From Rhodopseudomonas telluris (GTDB taxonomy: Bacteria; Pseudomonadota; Alphaproteobacteria; Rhizobiales; Xanthobacteraceae), in the NCBI RefSeq assembly GCF_042432815.1, contig NZ_JBHLWM010000012.1, positions 124,001 through 188,000 of the forward strand: 64,000 nucleotides of DNA. Reading direction: 5' to 3'. The notes beneath the pieces are model-generated. The model did no database searches. It had not been told where the DNA came from and was given only the letters and a program-made list of their open reading frames with translations. Position 1 is the stretch's first letter. Each line of letters starts with the position of its first letter. This document shows positions 8,195-15,681 of this stretch, piece after piece. The position numbers were made by a program, and so were the translations under genes.

Positions 8195-8557
8195 ATGCGT
8201 CGTTTCAAGGTCACCGTCACCACGGCTGCGGATGGTACGGCTACGGCTTACACCCCGCGGCTGTCCGGCAAGATCAGCCAGATCGAGTACGTCAAGACTG
8301 ACTTCGCCGACGGCGTCGACTTCGCCATCACCGGCGAGGCGACCGGCATCGGCCTGTGGACCGAAAGCAACGTCAACGCCTCGGCCGTCCGAGCGCCGCG
8401 CCAGCCGACCCATTCTCAGGTCGGCGCTGCGCTGCTCTACGCCACCGGTGGTGCGGCCGTCGCCGAGGAGATCGCGCTCTCCAGCGACCGCGTCAAGATC
8501 GTGATCGCGCAGGGCGGCAACGCCAAGAGCGGCACCTTTCACATCGTCGTTGATTAG
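8195..8557 (+). CDS. Phage head protein, possibly decoration-like
   Basis: This 120-residue, beta-rich protein is preceded by an excellent GAGGAGAG site. Visible segments are FKVTVTTAADGTATAYTPRL, GKISQIEYVKTDFADGVDF, and the C-terminal SGTFHIVVD. It contains no enzyme motif. Its location between capsid and head-tail connectors and its size suit a capsid-decorating or stabilising protein. This is an inference from place and fold-like pattern, not a recognised family hit. The start at 8195 is unambiguous. Confidence 0.65.
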   Translation: MRRFKVTVTTAADGTATAYTPRLSGKISQIEYVKTDFADGVDFAITGEATGIGLWTESNVNASAVRAPRQPTHSQVGAALLYATGGAAVAEEIALSSDRVKIVIAQGGNAKSGTFHIVVD

Positions 8558-8617
8558 TTCGTTCGGCAGATGGCGCCCGCGCCAATTGGCGCGGGCGCGC
8601 TTCAGGAAAAGCGCGCG

Positions 8618-9220
8618 ATGCCCCTTGTCGTTATCACCCAGCCGCAGGACACGGTCGTCTCGCTCGACGAGGTCAAGGCGCATCTGCGAGTCGATCATGG
8701 TGACGACGACGACGAGATCGGCGCGGCGATCCAGGCGGCGATTACCGAGTTTGAAGATCCGAACCTCGGCTGGCTGGGACGCTCGATTAGTGAGCGCGAG
8801 TTGGAGTTGCGGCTCGATTGCTTTCCGGCCTGCGGCGGTCAGATCGTTCTTCCGAACGGGCCGCTATTGCTCGGCGAGGTCGGCGGCTTCGTCTACGACG
8901 TCGCGGTCGAATACGATGACGCGGCCGGTGTAGAGCGTACTTTGCCCGACACGGTGTATCGCATCCTCGATCCGGAATCGGCTCGGCCGTTCCTGGTGCT
9001 GAGACCAGACCAGGTCTGGCCGTCGGCGCTTCATCAGCCGCAGGCAGTCCGCATCCGCTATTGGGCCGGCTATCCCGCCGATGACCCGCGGATCGCCGGC
9101 TTCAAGGTCGCGGTCAAACTGCACGTCGAAATGACATATGACGGCGATGCCGACCGTCAGGACAAGTTGCGCGCGGCGATTGATGCGCTGCTGCAGCCCT
9201 ACCGCGTCTATCGTTTCTGA
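8618..9220 (+). CDS. Head-tail connector protein (gp6/phiE125 gp8-like)
   Basis: The start is taken at ATG 8618 behind AGGAA, giving 200 residues. An in-frame start at 8570 would add an unlikely Ala/Pro leader. The N-terminal segment VVSLDEVKAHLRVDHGDDDD, followed by IGAAIQAAITEFED, is the hallmark of gp6-like connectors that ring the portal. The middle is beta-rich, with VRIRYWAGYPADDP near the end and a final helix. It forms the first ring below the portal and starts a run of connector genes. Confidence 0.85.
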   Translation: MPLVVITQPQDTVVSLDEVKAHLRVDHGDDDDEIGAAIQAAITEFEDPNLGWLGRSISERELELRLDCFPACGGQIVLPNGPLLLGEVGGFVYDVAVEYDDAAGVERTLPDTVYRILDPESARPFLVLRPDQVWPSALHQPQAVRIRYWAGYPADDPRIAGFKVAVKLHVEMTYDGDADRQDKLRAAIDALLQPYRVYRF

Positions 9221-9229
9221 AGGCCCGCC

Positions 9230-9607
9230 ATGGTCGCTTCGTCATCCGGTCTCGTCCCGACCCACACGGCCTCGGAGCTGCGGCACCGCGTTGCGTTCGA
9301 TCGTCGCGTGACGGCGGACGATGGCATGGGCAACGTCGAAGCCGGCTGGGAGCAGCAGTTCGTCGTCGCCGCGAAGGTCAAGGCGCGGTTCGGCGGCGAG
9401 GCGGTGACGGCGGCGCGGCTCGCGGGGCGGCAGCCGGTCACGCTGGTGGTGCGGCACAGCGCCCAGGCGCAACAGATCGGTCCCGACTGGCAAGCCCGCG
9501 ACGTGCGAAGCGGTGCCGTCTATGCGATCCGTTCGATCGTCGATCCGGACGACGGCCGGCAGTGGATCGAGATCCTGTGCGAGACCGGAGCAGCGGTCGT
9601 TCCATGA
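9230..9607 (+). CDS. Head closure / head-tail adaptor protein (SPP1 gp16-like)
   Basis: This 125-residue protein carries the phage head-tail joining pattern: ELRHRVAFDRRV, GNVEAGWEQQFVVAAKVKAR, ARLAGRQPVTLVVRH, and a final beta region GAVYAIRSIVDPDDGRQW followed by EILC. Members of this family plug the connector after packaging and offer the docking surface for the tail. The gene lies nine bases after the gp6-like gene, and its stop overlaps the next ATG, consistent with tight co-translation. Confidence 0.85.
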   Translation: MVASSSGLVPTHTASELRHRVAFDRRVTADDGMGNVEAGWEQQFVVAAKVKARFGGEAVTAARLAGRQPVTLVVRHSAQAQQIGPDWQARDVRSGAVYAIRSIVDPDDGRQWIEILCETGAAVVP

Positions 9608-9777
9608 AAACCGTCACGATGATGCGGGACTATTCGTATCGCCCGTTCAAGCGCAAGCCGGTGATCGTCCAGTATCTCGGCGGCGCAACCTACGACCGGG
9701 TGCCGGAGGCCGCGGTCCGCTCCATTGTCGGCGCTGGCGCCGGCTACGTCGTTGAGCCGCAGGCCACCAATGAGTGA
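9604..9777 (+). CDS. 57-residue phage protein of unknown function
   Basis: A short gene opens at ATG 9604 inside the stop of the adaptor gene and closes at 9777, overlapping the next start. The product is basic at its N-terminus (YSYRPFKRKPVIVQYLG) and ends in a small beta-like part (IVGAGAGYVVEPQ). The overlaps at both ends and the normal codon composition support it as a real gene. I do not recognise a family. It may be a small connector accessory protein. Confidence 0.6.
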   Translation: MKTVTMMRDYSYRPFKRKPVIVQYLGGATYDRVPEAAVRSIVGAGAGYVVEPQATNE

Positions 9778-10174
9778 TCCGAGCTACGAGCTGCAGGCGG
9801 CACTTGTGGCGGCCCTGAAGGCTGACGCGGCGCTATCCGCGCTGATCGCGGGCCGCATCTACGATGCTGTGCCGACCGATGCGGTGTTCCCCTACGTGTC
9901 GCTCGGCCCGTGTCAGGTGCTGCCGATGCGGGCCGGCTGCATCGACGGCGCCGAGGTCTATCCGCAGATCGACGTGTGGTCGCGGGCCGTCGGCTTCCCG
10001 GAATGCAAGCGGATCGCCAAGGCGCTCGTTGCGGCGCTCGATGATCAGGATCTCGCCGTCAGCGATCACCACACCGTCCTGTTCGATCACCAGAGCACCA
10101 ACTACCTGCGCGATCCGGACGGCAAGACCAGTCACGCCGCGATCCTGTTTCACGGCTCGTTCACCTCGCTTTGA
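9770..10174 (+). CDS. Tail completion protein (DUF3168)
   Basis: The start is ATG 9770, overlapping the previous gene by eight bases and giving 134 residues. The pattern is typical of DUF3168 tail terminators: ELQAALVAALKADAALSAL and IYDAVPTDAVFPYVSLGP, then PQIDVWSRAVGFPECKRIA, and a C-terminal beta hairpin with HAAILFHGSFT. This protein caps the tail tube and joins it to the head connector. It is placed before the tail tube gene, as expected. Confidence 0.85.
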   Translation: MSDPSYELQAALVAALKADAALSALIAGRIYDAVPTDAVFPYVSLGPCQVLPMRAGCIDGAEVYPQIDVWSRAVGFPECKRIAKALVAALDDQDLAVSDHHTVLFDHQSTNYLRDPDGKTSHAAILFHGSFTSL

Positions 10175-10241
10175 TCCCGCGCCGCCGGCGCACTCTCAGT
10201 CGCCGCAGCCGCGGCGCGATGCCTCATGAAAGGACACCACC

Positions 10242-10673
10242 ATGGCACAGCCGACGGTTCTCAAAGGCACCCAACTGCTGCTCAAGGTCGGCGACGGGGC
10301 GTCGCCGGAAGTCTTCGCCGAGCCCTGCGGCCTCACGACGAAATCGTTCGATCGCTCGGCCGCGACCAGCACCAACCTGATTCCGGACTGCGCCGATCCC
10401 GAAGCGCCGGCCTGGGAGTCGACGGACGTCAGCGCGCTGTCGTGCACCTTCAGCGGCTCCGGCCTGATGGCGCGTGAATCGTTCGATATCTGGAACGACT
10501 GGTTTGAATCCGCCGAGGGCAAGAACATGCAGATCTGGCTCGGCACCATGGGCCATTTCAACGGCAACTTCGTGCTCACCAGCTTCAAGCTGTCCGGTCA
10601 GCGGGGCAACAAGGTGCAGGTCGAGGTGGCCGCCAAGGCTGATGGCGCCGTGGCCTGGGTCGAAGCGCCCTGA
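10242..10673 (+). CDS. Major tail tube protein
   Basis: This 143-residue protein begins MAQPTVLKGTQLLLKVGDG and has the beta-rich layout of siphophage tail tube subunits, including PCGLTTKSFDRSAATSTN, a TFSGSGLMARESFDIWNDW segment, and a terminal FKLSGQRGNKVQVEVAAKA. A GAAAGGA ribosome site precedes the ATG. It would polymerise around the tape measure to form the tail tube. Its position after the tail completion gene and before the chaperone and tape measure genes is standard. Confidence 0.85.
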   Translation: MAQPTVLKGTQLLLKVGDGASPEVFAEPCGLTTKSFDRSAATSTNLIPDCADPEAPAWESTDVSALSCTFSGSGLMARESFDIWNDWFESAEGKNMQIWLGTMGHFNGNFVLTSFKLSGQRGNKVQVEVAAKADGAVAWVEAP

Positions 10674-10677
10674 TCCT

Positions 10678-11211
10678 ATGGCGCGCGCCGACGACGACGT
10701 GCAGTCCTGGCTGTCGTCGCTGCCGTACAAGTATCGGCGCGAGCTGGCCAGGGCGATCAAGGAGGAGGCGGACGGCCTCGCCGCCGCCATCAAGGAGAGG
10801 GCGCCGCGCAAGAGCGGGGCACTCGCAGGCACCGTTAAGGTTCGCCGCAAGCGAAATGAGCTCGATCTCGAGGTCGCAGCGGGCGGTGACGGCACAGTGA
10901 AGGAAGTCCGCTCCGGCAGTGGCGAGGACTACGACTACGCGCTGGCAATCGAGTTCGGCACATCGAAAATGCAGGCGCAGCCGTTCTTCTACAACACGGC
11001 CCGCGAACTGATGCCAGCAATCCGCGAGCGGATCGAACAAAGGGTCGGCGAACTGACTTCGCGCGAAGGTGGCCTGTCTTTCGGCTCGCTCGCATTCGGT
11101 GTCAGCGTCGGCCGCATCCTTGGCTCGGCGGCCTTCGAAACAGCCGTTCCGGTCGCGGCGCTGCCGCCGCCGGTGCTGGAACTCAATCTGGTCGACGGAG
11201 TGTGGAGCTGA
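10678..11211 (+). CDS. HK97 gp10-like tail protein with a C-terminal extension
   Basis: The start is ATG 10678, four bases after the tube gene, giving 177 residues. The central part fits HK97 gp10-like proteins: IKERAPRKSGALAGTVKVRR, then DYALAIEFGTSKMQAQPFFY. Usual family members end soon after that Pro-Phe motif. Here a further 45 residues follow, including a hydrophobic AFETAVPVAALPPPVLELN. The usual gene order has gp10 before the tail completion protein. Here it follows the tube protein, a small rearrangement. Its stop overlaps the next ATG (TGATG). Confidence 0.75.
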   Translation: MARADDDVQSWLSSLPYKYRRELARAIKEEADGLAAAIKERAPRKSGALAGTVKVRRKRNELDLEVAAGGDGTVKEVRSGSGEDYDYALAIEFGTSKMQAQPFFYNTARELMPAIRERIEQRVGELTSREGGLSFGSLAFGVSVGRILGSAAFETAVPVAALPPPVLELNLVDGVWS

Positions 11212-11633
11212 TGAGTGCGAACGGAACGCGGCAGCTGGTCTGGGCGGGAGGCGAAGATACGTTCTGCCTCGCCAAGGTCGGCCTGATCTTCGATCTGGAG
11301 GACAAGTGCAAGGCCGGCATTGGCGTGATCGCCGCCCGGCTGGAGAGCGGCGCGTATTATTTCAACGACATCCGCGAGACGATCCGGCTCGGCCTGATCG
11401 GCGGCGGCAAGACGCCCGAACAGGCGATGGCTGCGGTCAAGAACCATGTCGACGGCAATCCGCTCGCGCACTGTCAGCTCGTTGCCTACTACGTAGTGCA
11501 GGCGGTGCTGATCGGTGTGCCGGACGATCCGGTCGGCCGCAAGGATGACGACCCGGGAAAAGAGCCGCCGGCGGAGGCCCAGCAAACCGGCTCTTCCACG
11601 ACGACGGACGCCTCCGACGCTCCGAAATCATAA
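11211..11633 (+). CDS. Tail assembly chaperone, zero-frame product (GTA/TAC_11-like)
   Basis: This 140-residue protein resembles the gene-transfer-agent and phage chaperone family that precedes tape measure genes. Its segments include FCLAKVGLIFDLEDKCKAGI, YYFNDIRETIRLGLIGGGK and HCQLVAYYVVQAVLIGV. After residue 117 the zero-frame sequence becomes a Ser/Thr/Pro-rich tail ending at 11633. The chaperone wraps the tape measure protein during tail tube assembly. A lambda-type slippery heptamer at 11555-11561 sits just before that tail and would redirect some ribosomes into the -1 frame. Confidence 0.8.
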   Translation: MSANGTRQLVWAGGEDTFCLAKVGLIFDLEDKCKAGIGVIAARLESGAYYFNDIRETIRLGLIGGGKTPEQAMAAVKNHVDGNPLAHCQLVAYYVVQAVLIGVPDDPVGRKDDDPGKEPPAEAQQTGSSTTTDASDAPKS

Positions 11634-11809
11634 AGCTCGGCGCCGCCTTCGGCTGGCCGCCGCGTGTCACCGAAGAACAGACGCTGTGGGAGCTGGTCGC
11701 CTATGTGGACGGCCACAACCGCGCCAACGGCGGCGATCAGGTCGATCCGCCGACCGAGGATGAATTCGACGCGATGCTCAAACGGCACGACGCCATGATG
11801 GTGCACTGA
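11211..11809 (+). CDS. Tail assembly chaperone, predicted -1 frameshift product
   Basis: The -1 frame is open from 11549 to the stop at 11807-11809 and contains a well-formed domain: KLGAAFGWPPRVTEEQTLWE and LVAYVDGHNRANGG, then PPTEDEFDAMLKRHDAM. That domain has no in-frame ATG or GTG upstream, so it needs a shift from the zero frame. Slipping on GGGAAAA (11555-11561) joins residue 117 to this domain, predicting about 199 residues. The stop overlaps the tape measure ATG (TGATG). Lambda G/GT and many other siphophages use the same arrangement. Expression of the fusion is predicted, not shown. Confidence 0.7.
11555..11561 (+). promoter_or_regulatory. Slippery heptamer G-GGA-AAA
   Basis: The heptamer is in the correct register for X-XXY-YYZ slippage (zero-frame codons CCG GGA AAA GAG) and closely resembles the lambda GGGAAAG site. 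GAGCCG (11562-11567) can pair with CGGCTC (11588-11593), offering a possible stimulatory stem, although the spacing is shorter than usual. Confidence 0.7.
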
Positions 11810-14130
11810 TGGCCGCTCCCTCGCTGCGTATCCCGCTCGGCCTCGACATGGCCGGGTTCGAACAGAACATCGGCAAGGCGAAGTCGCTGACGTCGACTGC
11901 GACCGACTTCATGCTGAAGGAATTCGCTAAGAGCCAGTTGAAGCTCGCGGTCAATTCGTCGGAGTTCAAGCCGGCCGTGCAGGGCGCCGCGAAGTTCCTC
12001 GGCGACCAGTTCAACCAGGTCAAGCCGCTGATCAAGAGCGTGACGCAGGATGCGGTGCGGGAGTCGACCGCGGCCAGCCTCAAGGTCGCCGACGCCTTCG
12101 CGGCGCCAGCCATCAAGGGCAGCTTTCAGGCGTTTGCTGCCGTCGGCATTCCGGCCGCGCAGGGCTTTGCTGCGGCGCTCTTGCCGATCGCGGCGCGCCT
12201 GGGGCCGATCGCAATCGCCGCCTTTCTGGTCGCCGATGCGATTGGCGCGGCGCGCCGCCAGATCACCGAGATGGTTGCGGTCGCCGACAAGGCCGGCAAC
12301 CTGAACGTCAGTCCCGCCTTCCTGCAGCAGTTCGAAGGCGTCGCGCGGGGCCTCAAGGTCACGGTCGACGATCTCGACCAGGCGCTGGCGCACGCCTTTT
12401 CGGCGACGAAGGAAAAGTCGCCGATCGACGTGAGCAAGTGGGAAGCCGCCGGCGAGCGCATCACCGAAATCGAGCTGGCCTTGCGTGTGTACAATGCGGA
12501 GCTGGAGAAGACGACCGGCAAGCGGCTGGACGGCCTCGTGCTGTTCCGTGACGCCGACACGCAGGATCAGAAGGTGCGCGCCGTGCTGGCCGCGATGGTC
12601 GAGCTGGAGCAGGCGGGCAAGCGCCTCGAGGCGCTCGATATCGGCGAGAAGATGTTCGGCGCTGCGTTCGTCGACAAGATCCGGCAGGGCAAGACATCGG
12701 CAAGCGAGATCCTTGCCACGATGGACAAGTTGAAGGCGTCTGGTGACGGCGTGTTCACCGACGCGATGGTTCGGCGGGCCAAGGAGGTTGACGATCAGCT
12801 CAAGCTGTCCGAGGACCGGCTGTCGCGAGCGATGAAGCCGAGCTGGGACGAGCTCGCATCGGTGATCCTGACCATCAAGGGATACTGGGCGGACGTCGTT
12901 GAGCTGATGGCGAAGGCTGTGGAATTCGCCAACAAGATCGGCGGCACCAGCCTGGAGCAGCTGCAGTCCCAGCTCAAGGAAGTGAACGACCGGCTGGCCG
13001 GCAACGCCACGGGCGCGATCGGCTGGTTCGATTCCGTGATGAAGGGCATCAACGTCACGCGCGGAAAACCCGGAGGCGGCGATCTGCCGGACTTCATCCG
13101 CAGCAACCTCGAAAAGTCGCGCGACGATCTGCAGCAGGAGATCGCACGTCGGACGGCTTATCAGGAACAATACGGTCCGCCGGCGCCGACACGTGGCACG
13201 GGTGGAGCGCCGACGCTGATCAAGAAGCCGAAGGAAGAGGAGCGCGACCGTTTCGACGCCGCGACCGATGCGGCCGCCAAGCGCGTTGCGGGCCTCGAGG
13301 CAGAAGCCAATGCGATCGACATGACCGCCGCGGCGCGCGCGCGGGCCAAGATCGCCGCCGAGCTGGAGACCGTCGCCAAGCAGGCGAACGCGGCTGCGGG
13401 CCTTGGCGCCAACGTGGTAACTGACGAGCAGCGGGCGAAGATAGACGCCCTGGCCGACGCCTATGCGCGAGCGACCGAGAAGATCGAACAATCGCGCACG
13501 CCGATGGCGACGTTCATCCGGGAGTCGGCTGACCTTTCCAAGCAGCTCAACCAGTTCGGCGCGGACGCCTTCAGCAGCACGACCGACAGCCTCGTCGGCG
13601 TGGTGACGGGGACCAAGAAGGTCGGCGACGCCTTCAAGAGCATGGCGAATTCGATCATCGCCGATCTGGCGCGGATCGCGATCCAGAAGTCGATCACCGG
13701 CCCGCTTGCCAATGCGATGGGTGGCCTGTTCGGCGGCGGCACCAACCTGTTCAGCGGCCTGTTCTCCAGCGCCAGCAATGCGACCGATGGCATCGGCGGC
13801 TACGGTCCGACTGTGCCGGGCTATGCGTCGGGCACTGACTATCATCCGGGTGGCATGGCGATCGTCGGCGAGAACGGTCCGGAGCTGCTCAACCTGCCGC
13901 GCGGTGCCCAGGTGGTGCCAAACGATGTGGCGCGGCTGAGCAGCGGCGGCGGTGTCGTCATCAACAACTACACCGATGCGAGCGTTCAGGCGCAACAGAC
14001 GCCGGGCGGCGGCACGGTAATCGATCTGCGGCGGATGGTCGATGACGCGGTCGGTCAGTCACTCTCGACCGGCTCCGGCCGTCGCGTGCTGCAGAAGCAG
14101 TTCGGCGTCAGCCAGTTCATGGGGGCGTGA
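11809..14130 (+). CDS. Tail tape measure protein
   Basis: This 773-residue protein follows the chaperone and is the largest of the tail tube group. It is mainly helical. A hydrophobic region at about residues 105-150 (e.g. AAALLPIAARLGPIAIAAF) could insert in a membrane during DNA ejection. There are long charged helices, and the C-terminus is the Gly-rich region typical of lambda-family tape measures (GENGPELLNLPRGAQVVPN). Its length sets tail length, so a siphovirus tail of moderate length is expected. The gene begins at ATG 11809 in the stop of the frameshifted chaperone. Confidence 0.92.
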   Translation: MAAPSLRIPLGLDMAGFEQNIGKAKSLTSTATDFMLKEFAKSQLKLAVNSSEFKPAVQGAAKFLGDQFNQVKPLIKSVTQDAVRESTAASLKVADAFAAPAIKGSFQAFAAVGIPAAQGFAAALLPIAARLGPIAIAAFLVADAIGAARRQITEMVAVADKAGNLNVSPAFLQQFEGVARGLKVTVDDLDQALAHAFSATKEKSPIDVSKWEAAGERITEIELALRVYNAELEKTTGKRLDGLVLFRDADTQDQKVRAVLAAMVELEQAGKRLEALDIGEKMFGAAFVDKIRQGKTSASEILATMDKLKASGDGVFTDAMVRRAKEVDDQLKLSEDRLSRAMKPSWDELASVILTIKGYWADVVELMAKAVEFANKIGGTSLEQLQSQLKEVNDRLAGNATGAIGWFDSVMKGINVTRGKPGGGDLPDFIRSNLEKSRDDLQQEIARRTAYQEQYGPPAPTRGTGGAPTLIKKPKEEERDRFDAATDAAAKRVAGLEAEANAIDMTAAARARAKIAAELETVAKQANAAAGLGANVVTDEQRAKIDALADAYARATEKIEQSRTPMATFIRESADLSKQLNQFGADAFSSTTDSLVGVVTGTKKVGDAFKSMANSIIADLARIAIQKSITGPLANAMGGLFGGGTNLFSGLFSSASNATDGIGGYGPTVPGYASGTDYHPGGMAIVGENGPELLNLPRGAQVVPNDVARLSSGGGVVINNYTDASVQAQQTPGGGTVIDLRRMVDDAVGQSLSTGSGRRVLQKQFGVSQFMGA

Positions 14131-14132
14131 CG

Positions 14133-14504
14133 ATGGCGCTTCCGACCTGGCCTGCCGGCGTCAGCTATGCGCCGGATCTCAATTCGATTTCCGACCTCAC
14201 GCTGATCCGGCCGCCGATCAAGACCGAGATGGAAGGCGGCAACGTGCGGCTGCGGTCGCGGCCTGGCGACAATGTCGGGACGATGAGCCAGACGATCCGC
14301 CTCGATCGCGCGCAGTTCGCGGTGTTGCGTGACTGGATCAAGACGACGCTGGGCAACGGCACCGCGCGGTTCAGCATGCCGGTGTGGTTCGGTGACGGGT
14401 TTGAGACCAAGGTGTGCCAGTTCTCCGAAGGCGCGCCGAAATACAAGCCGGTCGGCACGCGCCGTGTCGACGTGATGATGACCCTGCGGGTCTATGGTGT
14501 CTGA
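14133..14504 (+). CDS. Distal tail protein, lambda M-like position
   Basis: The product is 123 residues from ATG 14133; GTG 14127, overlapping the tape measure stop, is an alternative. The sequence is beta-rich: LPTWPAGVSYAPDLN, IRPPIKTEMEGGNVRLRSRP, MSQTIRLDRAQFAVLRDWIK, and VDVMMTLRVYGV at the end. Small proteins of this kind directly after the tape measure gene start the tail tip in lambda-like phages. I infer that role from order and beta character, not from a catalytic or diagnostic motif. Confidence 0.65.
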   Translation: MALPTWPAGVSYAPDLNSISDLTLIRPPIKTEMEGGNVRLRSRPGDNVGTMSQTIRLDRAQFAVLRDWIKTTLGNGTARFSMPVWFGDGFETKVCQFSEGAPKYKPVGTRRVDVMMTLRVYGV

Positions 14505-15028
14505 TGACGAGCTATAGCGATGCCTGGCTTGAAGCAGTGGCGTCCTGTCCGCCGGACGAGCGTACCTACGATACGGTGCAGCTCGATCATCCCTCGTTTG
14601 GCGAGCCCGCTTATATCGTCGCCAATGTGGCCGACGACATGCAGTTCGGCATCGAGGCCGGCGCGCCGCTCAACGCCGGCCAGATGGTCACGTTCATCGC
14701 CTGTCCGTTCAAGGCGCCGTGGCCGGAGCAGCGCGAGGGGCAGCCGCCGGTCGCCAAGGTCGAGATTGACAACGTGGCGCGCGAGCTGGTGCCGAAGATC
14801 CGCGCTGCGCTCGGCTATCGCGCCTACATCGGCGTGACGCACCGGCAGTATCTGGACTCCGATCGCAGCGAGCCGGCCTATGGGCCGGTGTCCTTTGTGC
14901 TCTCGGATGTGACGCTCACCGGCACCAAGCTGATCGGGGAGGTCCGCGTTCGCAACCTGCAGAACAAGCGGTTTCCGAAGCTCGACAAGAACTACAGCTA
15001 CACGGCATTCCCGAGCCTGCTGCCATGA
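14504..15028 (+). CDS. DUF1833-family tail protein (lambda L-like position)
   Basis: The start ATG 14504 overlaps the previous stop (TGATG), giving 174 residues. The sequence fits DUF1833: YDTVQLDHPSFGEPAYIVAN, VADDMQFGIEAGAPLNAGQM, IDNVARELVPKIRAAL, and the ending FPKLDKNYSYTAFPSLL. DUF1833 genes lie between tape measure and the NlpC-like tail peptidase in many alphaproteobacterial phages, and their products are thought to belong to the tail tip hub. No Cys cluster of the lambda L type is visible. Confidence 0.8.
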   Translation: MTSYSDAWLEAVASCPPDERTYDTVQLDHPSFGEPAYIVANVADDMQFGIEAGAPLNAGQMVTFIACPFKAPWPEQREGQPPVAKVEIDNVARELVPKIRAALGYRAYIGVTHRQYLDSDRSEPAYGPVSFVLSDVTLTGTKLIGEVRVRNLQNKRFPKLDKNYSYTAFPSLLP

Positions 15029-15450
15029 CGGCGCGTTCCGACTTTCTCAACCGGGTGATCGGCGATGCCTGGGACTGGCGCTCGCATAATTGCTGGACGT
15101 TCACGCGCCTGGTGCAGCGTGAACTGTTCGGCCGCGAACTGCCGGACGTCGATCTGCCGGAAGAATTCAGCCGGCTGTGGGTGTCTCGTGAGTTCGGCCG
15201 CCACCCGGAGCGATCGTTCTGGGCGCAGATCGTCGGAACGAATGGGATCGTGATCGCCGAGGACGGCGCGCTGGTGTTGATGGCGCATACGCGCTTCGCA
15301 AGCCACATTGGCACCTGGCTGAAGACGGAACAGCGCGTCATCCATTGCGGCAAGTTCGGCGTCGTGTGCGAGCCGGTGCTGGCGCTACGCCAGAGTGGTT
15401 ACTTCAACCTGTCGTTTTTCGAGCACGTAGGAGAGTTCGCCCATGGCTGA
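15025..15450 (+). CDS. NlpC/P60-like tail tip peptidase (lambda K-like)
   Basis: This 141-residue protein has the pattern of phage tail-associated cell wall hydrolases. Cys23 lies in SHNCWTFTRLVQRELFG, His94 in FASHIGTWL, and His107 in RVIHCGKFGVV, which together give a credible Cys-His-His active site. Such proteins cleave peptidoglycan stem peptides during DNA entry and also help tail tip assembly. The gene starts inside the stop of the DUF1833 gene and overlaps the following small gene by eight bases. The N-terminal JAB-like domain of lambda K is absent. Confidence 0.75.
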   Translation: MTARSDFLNRVIGDAWDWRSHNCWTFTRLVQRELFGRELPDVDLPEEFSRLWVSREFGRHPERSFWAQIVGTNGIVIAEDGALVLMAHTRFASHIGTWLKTEQRVIHCGKFGVVCEPVLALRQSGYFNLSFFEHVGEFAHG

Positions 15451-15664
15451 CACCGTCATTCCCTCGGCCTGCTTCATCGTCAACGCCTCGCTGACGGTCG
15501 TCGGGCTTGTGCCCAGCGCCTACGGTCCGTTCGCGTCGCGCGCTCTCGCGATCGAGGCGGCCGAGAAGATCGTCATCCCTGGCAACTACGTGATCTACGG
15601 CGATGCTGCGCCAGCGCATCAGGTCGTCATCACCGCGCCGACCGTCACCTCCAAGTCGCTGTAA
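15443..15664 (+). CDS. 73-residue tail protein of unknown function
   Basis: The gene overlaps the NlpC-like gene by eight bases and has a GGAGAG ribosome site. The product has a beta-rich N-terminus (SACFIVNASLTVVGLVPS) and an Ala/Glu helix around GPFASRALAIEAAEKIVIPG. No family is recognised. Its place between the tail peptidase and the tail tip gene suggests a tail tip component or an assembly factor. Confidence 0.65.
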   Translation: MADTVIPSACFIVNASLTVVGLVPSAYGPFASRALAIEAAEKIVIPGNYVIYGDAAPAHQVVITAPTVTSKSL

Positions 15665-15681
15665 GGCTTCGCTCTCCCGCC

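Noticed and set aside
13161..13793. Minus-strand open frames opposite the tape measure gene
   Set aside because: They are Ala/Ser/Arg-rich mirror frames of a well-supported gene with no independent start context.
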